From: Halapricum hydrolyticum
Lineage (GTDB): Archaea; Halobacteriota; Halobacteria; Halobacteriales; Haloarculaceae
NCBI RefSeq assembly: GCF_025517535.1
Contig: NZ_JAOPKC010000014.1
Coordinates: 1-64,000, forward strand
Direction: 5' to 3'
DNA: 64,000 nt
How positions within the stretch are numbered: the first letter of the stretch is position 1; the number at the start of each line of letters is the position of its first letter. The notes under the pieces are model-generated. The model worked only from the letters and a program-made list of their open reading frames with translations, did no database searches and was not told the origin of the DNA. Positions 58,847 through 64,000 of the stretch are shown here, in pieces. The position numbers and the translations under genes were made by a program.

Positions 58847-59830
58847 TTAATCCAGTTCGAGTCCGCGAATCGCGACGCGTTCCTCGCCGTCTTCGACGCG
58901 GCCGATGATCCGTGCGTCCTCGCTCTCGGCGACGATCGCTTCGGCGTCGTCTCGACCGAGCGCGGCGACGAACCCAGTCCCCATGTTGAACGTCCGGTAC
59001 ATCTCCTCGTCGTCGACGTTACCCTCCGCCTGGACGAACTCGAAGACCGGCTGGGGCTGGAAGGGATCGTCGATCTCGTAGCGGTACGATCCCATCCGGG
59101 TGAGGTTCATCCAGCCGCCGCCAGTCACGTGTGCGGCAGCGTTGGCGTCGTGTTCGCGCAACGGATCGAGCACTTCGCTGTAGATGCGCGTGGGGGTGAG
59201 CAGTTCCTCGGCGATGGTGCGGTCGGGTTCGGGCGGGAACGGATCAGCGTAGTCGTGCTCGCGCGTGACGGCCTCGCGGGCCAGCGTCAACCCGTTGGAG
59301 TGGATCCCCGAGGAAGGCCAGCCGACGATCGCATCGCCCGGTTCGGCCTCACCGGGGAAGACGGCGTCTTTCGGCGCGAGCCCGGCACAGGTCCCGGCGA
59401 TGTCCAGGCCCCTGATCACGTCCGGCATGACTGCAGTCTCGCCGCCGACCAGCGCGACGCCCGCACGCTTTGCCCCCTCGCGAAGCCCCGCTCCGATCTC
59501 CTCGCTCGTCTCCTCGTCGGGCGTCTCGACGGCCAGATAATCGACGAACGCGACCGGCTCGACCCCCGTCGCGATCAGGTCGTTCGCGTTCATCGCCATG
59601 CAATCGATGCCGACCGTGGAGTAGTCGTCGACGGCTTCCGCGACCAGGAGTTTCGTCCCGACGCCGTCGGTTGCCAGTGCCAGGTACTGCTCGCCGATGT
59701 CGACAAGTCCGGCGTAGTCACCTTCGAACTCCCCGGCCGCACCGATGAGCGCCTCGGTCGCTGCCTCGCTGGCGTCGATGTCCACCCCGGCTTGCGCGTA
59801 CGTGAGTTCCTCGCGATCGTCCTCGCTCAT
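58847..59830 (-). CDS. purM: phosphoribosylformylglycinamidine cyclo-ligase
   Basis: PurM of 327 residues, the AIR synthetase of purine synthesis. The start ELTYAQAGVDIDASEAATEA is the conserved entry. ALATDGVGTKLLVAEAV (near 50), GIDCMAMNANDLIATGVEPV (near 72-91) and VALVGGETAVMPDVIRGLDI (near 120) carry the ATP and metal sites. GDAIVGWPSSGIHSNGLTLA and AAAHVTGGGWMNLTRM follow. ATG 59830 chosen since it gives the normal MSEDD start; the longer frame adds an untypical leader. Confidence 0.95.
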   Translation of the reverse strand: MSEDDREELTYAQAGVDIDASEAATEALIGAAGEFEGDYAGLVDIGEQYLALATDGVGTKLLVAEAVDDYSTVGIDCMAMNANDLIATGVEPVAFVDYLAVETPDEETSEEIGAGLREGAKRAGVALVGGETAVMPDVIRGLDIAGTCAGLAPKDAVFPGEAEPGDAIVGWPSSGIHSNGLTLAREAVTREHDYADPFPPEPDRTIAEELLTPTRIYSEVLDPLREHDANAAAHVTGGGWMNLTRMGSYRYEIDDPFQPQPVFEFVQAEGNVDDEEMYRTFNMGTGFVAALGRDDAEAIVAESEDARIIGRVEDGEERVAIRGLELD

Positions 59831-60056
59831 GTCAGAGTGAGCGCCCGGGCCGGGCAAAAGCACACCGCTTCGTCGGGAACGCCGGTGAGGTCATACCGCC
59901 GGCTGTACACGACCATACGTGAAAATCGTCACGACAACCGTCGCCGTCCCCAAATCGTAGAAACCGATAACGTCGGCTCAATTTCCGATTGTCGCTTGCG
60001 ACGGTGTCGTTTACGTTGCGTGAAAACGCCGTGAACAGTCCGAACGATTGGCGTGT

Positions 60057-60065
60057 CTTATACAG
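60057..60065 (+). promoter_or_regulatory. TATA-like box of the 39-residue zinc protein
   Basis: CTTATACAG is centred 27 bases before the ATG at 60087. Confidence 0.45.
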
Positions 60066-60086
60066 ATAGCTGTGTTACCGTCGGGT

Positions 60087-60206
60087 ATGAGCGTGGCCCG
60101 AACGCGGTGTCCGAACTGTGGGTTCGAGGTGCAGGAGGGGAAAGAGTGCTCGCTGTGTGGTGCGGATCTCGACAGTGGCGCGAACGGGCAGACGGGAGAC
60201 GCCTGA
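60087..60206 (+). CDS. 39-residue zinc-ribbon protein
   Basis: Very short ORF from ATG 60087 to TGA 60206. It carries two zinc pairs, RCPNCGFEV and ECSLCGADL, with a short linker and a polar tail. A TATA-like box stands 27 bases upstream and the codon use is host-like, so I believe it is a real gene. Such mini zinc proteins are frequent in haloarchaea and some regulate metabolism or adhesion. Function here unknown. Confidence 0.65.
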   Translation: MSVARTRCPNCGFEVQEGKECSLCGADLDSGANGQTGDA

Positions 60207-60300
60207 TCGATCCGCCTAGATCGGAAAGCACCCAGTCAGCACAATCAGCAGTTCTTGCGACCTGCCGAGTGGTTTTACCCGGTTGGCCCGTATCGGTTCT

Positions 60301-60987
60301 GTGACCTCGCCGTACGAGGTGCTCGGGGTCGACCCGGACGCAGACGAGGCGGAACTGCTCGAGGCGTACCGACAGCGAGTCAAAGAGACCCATCCGGACC
60401 AGGGTGGCAGTGCCGAACAGTTTCAGGCCGTCAAAGATGCCTACGAGCAACTCCGCTCCGGCGAAGTCCCCGAGTGGGAGAGTACCGCGTCACCGGACGC
60501 ACGCGAGCCCAGACAGACGGGAAGGACGTCGCGCACGCCGACCAGTCCTCCGGAAACGGTCACTGTCGAGTACCTCGATTACGAGGTGCTCGACGACCAC
60601 GGCTGGTCGATCGGCGACGAGGATCTGTTCGAGCGCGCCCGTCGTGCCGATCTGGACCCCGAAGCACACGGACAGTTCTCGGTCAATCCGGGCGAGACAC
60701 TCCTGGAAGCTGCCGAAGACAGCGGGTTCGCCTGGCCGTTCGCCTGTCGAGGAGGGGCCTGCACGAACTGCGCCGTCGCGATCGTCGACGGGGAGATGCC
60801 CCCGCCCGTCGGCCACATCCTCCCCGAGAAGTTGATCCGCCGGGGGATCCGGCTGTCGTGTCTGTCCGCGCCGATCACCGACGACGCAAAAGTCGTCTAC
60901 AACGTCAAGCACATGCCGGACGTCGAGGAGTTTCTCTTGCCCGCGAGCCGCTTCGAGAAGACCTACTCGAGACAGCGAGATCGGTAG
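60301..60987 (+). CDS. J-domain/2Fe-2S ferredoxin fusion
   Basis: Fusion of 228 residues. At 1-55 a DnaJ J domain: TSPYEVLGVDPDADEAELLE with the HPD motif in RVKETHPDQGGSAEQF. After a Pro/Thr-rich linker (about 62-88), a haloarchaeal plant-type ferredoxin: VEYLDYEVLDDHGWSIGD, FACRGGACTNCAVAIVDG with three cluster cysteines and IRLSCLSAPITDD with the fourth. It could couple a DnaK-type chaperone to iron-sulfur biogenesis or to a particular redox partner. GTG 60301 preferred (TATA-like GTTTTACC about 26 bases upstream). It is 36 bases from the IMPDH paralogue. Confidence 0.88.
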   Translation: MTSPYEVLGVDPDADEAELLEAYRQRVKETHPDQGGSAEQFQAVKDAYEQLRSGEVPEWESTASPDAREPRQTGRTSRTPTSPPETVTVEYLDYEVLDDHGWSIGDEDLFERARRADLDPEAHGQFSVNPGETLLEAAEDSGFAWPFACRGGACTNCAVAIVDGEMPPPVGHILPEKLIRRGIRLSCLSAPITDDAKVVYNVKHMPDVEEFLLPASRFEKTYSRQRDR

Positions 60988-61022
60988 CGTTATCCGACGC
61001 AATCAACTATGCCTGTGGCGGC

Positions 61023-62087
61023 ATGGACAACATTCGCACTGGACTCTCGTATGGCGACGCGCTGCTCGTCCCGCAGCGATCGCCGGTCGATAGTCGTAGC
61101 AACGTCGATCTCTCGACGCAACTCACGCCTAGCATCGAACTGGAGACGCCGCTGCTGTCGGCACCGATGGACACCGTCACCGAAGCCGAGACGGCGATCG
61201 CACTGTCCCGCGCTGGCGGTTTCGGGACGATTCACCGCTTCATGAGGGTCGACGAGCAGGTCGAGGCCGTCGAACGGGTCGCCGACGCCGGCGAACGCTG
61301 CGGCGCGGCCGTCGGGATCGCCGAAGACACGGTCTCCCGCGCTGAAGCCGTTCTCGACGCCGGTGCGTCGCTGGTGATGGTCGACGTCGCACACGGGCAC
61401 CTCGAGCGGACGCTCGAAGCGGTCTCGGAACTGCGGGACGTGTTCCCCGACGCCGAGATCGTCGCGGGGAACGTGGCGACGAAACAGGGCGTTCGCGATC
61501 TGGCTGAAGCCGGTGCCGACGCCGTCAAGGTCGGGATCGGACCGGGCAGCCACTGCACGACCCGTCGAGTCGCCGGGGCTGGCGTCCCGCAGTTGACAGC
61601 TGTCGACGACTGTTCCGACGCTGCTGCGTCCCTCGACGTCTCGATCATCGCCGACGGTGGAATCCGCACGTCCGGCGACGCGGTGAAAGCCCTGATGGCC
61701 GGTGCCGACACGGTGATGATGGGCAGTCTCTTCGCCGGTACCGAGGAAGCGCCGACCGAAATCGTCGAGGTCGACGGGACGCGGTACAAGCGCTCCCGTG
61801 GGATGGCGACGACCGCCGCCAACGAGAAGCGATCCGACAAAGAGACTGACGCAGCCGCACCCGACGCCGACGAAGGCGTCGAAGCGTTAACCGAGTACAA
61901 AGGCCAGCTGGTCGACGTCGCCGGGGAGTTTGCTGCTGGAATACGGTCGGGTCTCTCTTACGTCGGTGGTCACACGATCGAGCAAGCGCGCGAACGGGCG
62001 GAGTTTATCCGGGTCGCCCCTGGCGCGAAAGACCGCGAGGGCGCTCACGGCGACCACGACTGGGAAACCGTCTCCGCCGACGACTAG
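61023..62087 (+). CDS. CBS-less IMP dehydrogenase/GMP reductase paralogue
   Basis: TIM-barrel enzyme of 354 residues of the IMPDH/GMPR family without the CBS pair of standard GuaB. Start MDNIRTGLSYGDALLVPQRS; active-site loop VGIGPGSHCTTRRVAGAGVP with the catalytic Cys (about 181) and a His where IMPDH usually has Ile; phosphate site IIADGGIRTSGDAVKAL; MMGSLFAGTEEAP; flap end EGVEALTEYKG. It could be a GMP reductase or a second IMPDH; the pieces of flap visible favour neither firmly. It follows the ferredoxin fusion by 36 bases and may share its transcript. Confidence 0.85.
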   Translation: MDNIRTGLSYGDALLVPQRSPVDSRSNVDLSTQLTPSIELETPLLSAPMDTVTEAETAIALSRAGGFGTIHRFMRVDEQVEAVERVADAGERCGAAVGIAEDTVSRAEAVLDAGASLVMVDVAHGHLERTLEAVSELRDVFPDAEIVAGNVATKQGVRDLAEAGADAVKVGIGPGSHCTTRRVAGAGVPQLTAVDDCSDAAASLDVSIIADGGIRTSGDAVKALMAGADTVMMGSLFAGTEEAPTEIVEVDGTRYKRSRGMATTAANEKRSDKETDAAAPDADEGVEALTEYKGQLVDVAGEFAAGIRSGLSYVGGHTIEQARERAEFIRVAPGAKDREGAHGDHDWETVSADD

Positions 62088-62149
62088 CGTCGTCGGAATA
62101 CCCCGATCGGTAGCCGTTCTGCCGTTGTATCGAGTGATAGCCGCCGCGA

Positions 62150-62380
62150 TCAGCGGCCGAGCGTTCGGAATCCGATGAGCTGGTAGGCGGGGCAGGTCTG
62201 CAGGTAGCCGGTGACGACCAGTACCGCACCGATCAGCGCGAGCACGACCGGGCCAACGACCGTCCCGACAGTGCCCGACACGCCGCCGATCCCGGCGAAC
62301 AGGGCGATAGCGACGGCGAGGAGGGCGATTCCCAGGACGATGCGTACGAGCCGATCGGCCGAACCAACGTTTTGATCCAT
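62150..62380 (-). CDS. small membrane protein of the DUF2892 (YgaP-like) family
   Basis: 76-residue protein with two helices. It starts MDQNVGSADRLVRIVLGIAL, the N-R-x-x-R-x-x-x-G pattern of DUF2892, and ends GYLQTCPAYQLIGFRTLGR with the conserved C-P-x-Y. Often linked to rhodanese-like proteins, but none is here. ATG 62380 chosen because the family motif begins at residue 4. Confidence 0.85.
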   Translation of the reverse strand: MDQNVGSADRLVRIVLGIALLAVAIALFAGIGGVSGTVGTVVGPVVLALIGAVLVVTGYLQTCPAYQLIGFRTLGR

Positions 62381-62538
62381 GTATGATGTATCACGTTCCA
62401 GGGGTAAAACTGTAGCGGCCGGCATACAGTCCGGGACGACGTCCGGGAGTGGCCTTTTCCCCTCACGGGAGAGTAAGGAACGCGCCATTGTTCAGTTTGA
62501 TGGGATGACATAGCAGTCCGGAAATTGCTCCCGGGAAA

Positions 62539-62889
62539 GTGAATCCACTCGTCGGTTCTGAGGTGATATGCTCCGCTCGGAACGCTAATTCCTACACGAG
62601 CGATTGCCTGCCGGACGGGTCAGAAACGGCTGCCGGAACGCTCACAGTCGACGTCCGCGTGACAGAGTCGGCGTTTTACGTCGCGGACAACGGAATCGGC
62701 ATCCCCGACGAGCGACGAAAGCGGCTGTTCGATCTCGAGTACGCTGACAGCGACGCGGGCTATGGCCTGTATATCGTCTCGACACTCGTCGAAGCCCATG
62801 GCTGGGACATCTCGGTCACTGACAGTGATTCGGGTGGTGCGAGATTCGAAATTAGTGGCGTCGAAACTCCCGGGACGGACTGTTCGTGA
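62539..62889 (+). pseudogene. remnant of a histidine kinase ATPase domain
   Basis: Only the C-terminal part of a sensor kinase remains. It has FYVADNGIGIPDERRKRLFD (G1 box), GYGLYIVSTLVEAHGWDISV (G2 box) and GGARFEISGVE, preceded by about 40 residues that do not read as the rest of a kinase; a stretch with ARNAN may be the decayed N-box. No PAS domain or His helix lies upstream. The frame opens at a GTG with no promoter seen. Probably a decaying 3' fragment. Confidence 0.7.
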
Positions 62890-62915
62890 GTCTGTCTCGG
62901 GACGGACTGTTCGTG
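62871..62915 (+). repeat. 27-base-period direct repeat
   Basis: CGGGACGGACTGTTCGTG occurs at 62871-62888 and again at 62898-62915, separated by AGTCTGTCT. The first copy ends the kinase remnant; the second abuts the stop of the clamp-loader gene. Confidence 0.6.
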
Positions 62916-62919
62916 GGAA

Positions 62920-64000
62920 CTACATGAAATCGGACAGCCCAGTCTGTCCGTCGTCCGCGTCCCCTTCCGTCTGCTGATCGTCGTTGTCGGTCTCCCCGTC
63001 CCGTTCCGACTCGGTCCGCTGGTCAGCCGAGTCGGCAGCGATCGACTGTTGACCGTCTGTCTCGTCCGGTCGGTCATCACTGACGTCCTCAGCAGCGTCT
63101 GTATCACTGCGGCTGGCGAACGCGTCGCCGCTGGCTTCGGCCGTCTCGTCGTCACGGAGTTGCTGGGCGTCCTCGACGATCGACTGGACCTTGTTCGTAT
63201 CCTCGCCACTGCCGGTGATAAACGAGACGTGACTGGCGTCGAGATCGTAGGCGGCGGCCATCGCGATGGTCAACTCGCGGTTCTTGCAGTGGTGGGTCAT
63301 TGTCGCCAGAAACGGCATGATCTCCCGGCGGGCCGTCGAGATACTGGTCCCATTCCGGGTCGCGATCTGGCGAGCGATGTAATCGCGGGTCTTCCGGGTC
63401 CCCTTCGTGCGACCGAGTTTCGACCAGTACGAAGGCGGACCGTAGCGCGTCCAGCCGCCTTTCTGTCCACCGCGTGCGGCCGCGACGCCCGCAGTCATGT
63501 TGTCGCCGGCGTACTTCCAGAAGCTGTAGTTCTGGGTCGCGCGCACCCGTCCCAGCCACTGGTCTGCACGCGCGAGCGCGTCGTAAGCGCGAGCCAGTTC
63601 CGTGCCTTCGAAGTCCTTCGGGACGTTGTCCGCGATCCAGTTGATCAGATCGTCCGGCGTCTCGTCGACGTCGTAGGACGATTTGAGTGCGGTTTCGGCG
63701 TCCCCCTCTTTGATCACCACGTCGAGGTACTCGAAGATCCCCTGTGTGGTATCGCGCTTGCCGGTGATTACGTCTTCGGCCGCGATCGAATCGCGACCCT
63801 CCGTCAGCGCCTGCAGATCCTTGATCGCTCCGCGGAGGTCGCCGCTGTTCATCTCGGCGATCTGCTGGAGGGCATCGTCCTCGAACTCGATGTCCTCCTT
63901 GCGGCAGATGTCTCTGAGTACGGGCACGATCGAACGCGTGCTCACCTCGCGGAACTCGATCTCTCGGCAGGCGTTGCGCAGACCCTTGGACATCTCGTAG
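62920..64000 (-). CDS. replication factor C large subunit, C-terminal part
   Basis: Clamp-loader large subunit, cut by the right window edge; 357 residues from an internal Met and a few more codons are visible. CREIEFREVSTRSIVPVLRD, ICRKEDIEFEDDALQQIAEM and NSGDLRGAIKDLQALTEGRD form the AAA+ sensor-2/lid region. YSFWKYAGDNMTAGVAAARG belongs to the collar domain. A long acidic low-complexity tail (about 260-345) ends QTGLSDFM, a PCNA-interacting (PIP-like) motif at the extreme C-terminus. With RFC small subunits it loads PCNA onto primed DNA. The true start lies outside the window. Confidence 0.92.
   Translation of the reverse strand, partial: YEMSKGLRNACREIEFREVSTRSIVPVLRDICRKEDIEFEDDALQQIAEMNSGDLRGAIKDLQALTEGRDSIAAEDVITGKRDTTQGIFEYLDVVIKEGDAETALKSSYDVDETPDDLINWIADNVPKDFEGTELARAYDALARADQWLGRVRATQNYSFWKYAGDNMTAGVAAARGGQKGGWTRYGPPSYWSKLGRTKGTRKTRDYIARQIATRNGTSISTARREIMPFLATMTHHCKNRELTIAMAAAYDLDASHVSFITGSGEDTNKVQSIVEDAQQLRDDETAEASGDAFASRSDTDAAEDVSDDRPDETDGQQSIAADSADQRTESERDGETDNDDQQTEGDADDGQTGLSDFM

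Overview
The window is a stretch of a halophilic archaeal chromosome (class Halobacteria). The evidence is high GC, strongly acidic proteins, many leaderless genes with a TATA-like box 25-31 bases before an ATG or GTG, and typical genes: GHMP-type shikimate kinase, PINA ATPase, RNA ligase with its PIN partner, NMD3, Taw2, L37Ae-RpoP-Pcc1, halocyanin, Azf, RFC large subunit and Tat-type lipoprotein signals. I cannot name the genus. Most of it is core chromosome with short operons and many tightly packed convergent or divergent pairs, interrupted by small acquired patches.

Layout. 1-3029: a chemosensory trio (soluble transducer, CheW, PAS kinase with a degenerate ATPase domain). 3137-5954: shikimate kinase and chorismate mutase, then a 1.1 kb insert (VapBC and a truncated IS6 transposase) that ends in a second copy of the chorismate mutase tail. 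6046-18205: metallopeptidase, 3-hydroxyisobutyrate dehydrogenase family enzyme, short GlpA-like oxidase, RNA ligase and PIN partner, PINA, a CheC-like protein preceded by a leaderless upstream ORF, an EamA exporter and a HAD phosphatase. 18243-19745: a lone TnpB (IS1341-type) element. 19884-28876: orphan sugar-binding lipoprotein, malic enzyme, an ABC-2 transporter operon whose ATPase gene has collapsed to a 53-residue scar, two small membrane proteins, a three-way-junction repeat and a shortened IS5-type element. 28877-32473: ValS and a secreted acidic repeat protein. 32699-35560: a second 3'-end-duplication locus, in which the azf tail is repeated on the far side of a PQQ-type lipoprotein gene. 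35685-50733: housekeeping genes (MptD-like aldolase, ArfB-like amidohydrolase, NMD3, Taw2, XPD/DinG-like helicase, HtpX, KptA, TruD, L37Ae, RpoP, Pcc1) plus a lipoprotein carrying an internal pilin-like segment. 50790-64000: thiolase, a long tRNA-like palindrome beside tRNA-Arg(TCT), TrpB, halocyanin, prenyl synthase, HflX, PurM, a J-domain/ferredoxin fusion, a CBS-less IMPDH paralogue, a kinase remnant and the C-terminal part of the clamp loader.

The most unusual signal is that two unrelated protein genes (chorismate mutase and azf) show the same architecture. An intact gene is followed by foreign-looking cargo and then by a same-strand copy of the gene's own 3' end. In both cases the intact gene now ends in TAA with AT-richer codons, while the stranded copy ends in TGA. 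That is what integration at a gene's 3' end with tail replacement would leave, as known for tRNA genes, but no integrase is present. Other notable points are the 21-codon leaderless upstream ORF overlapping the ribosome binding site of the CheC-like gene, the ATPase scar, the tRNA-like nested palindrome and the structured repeat at 27738-27823.
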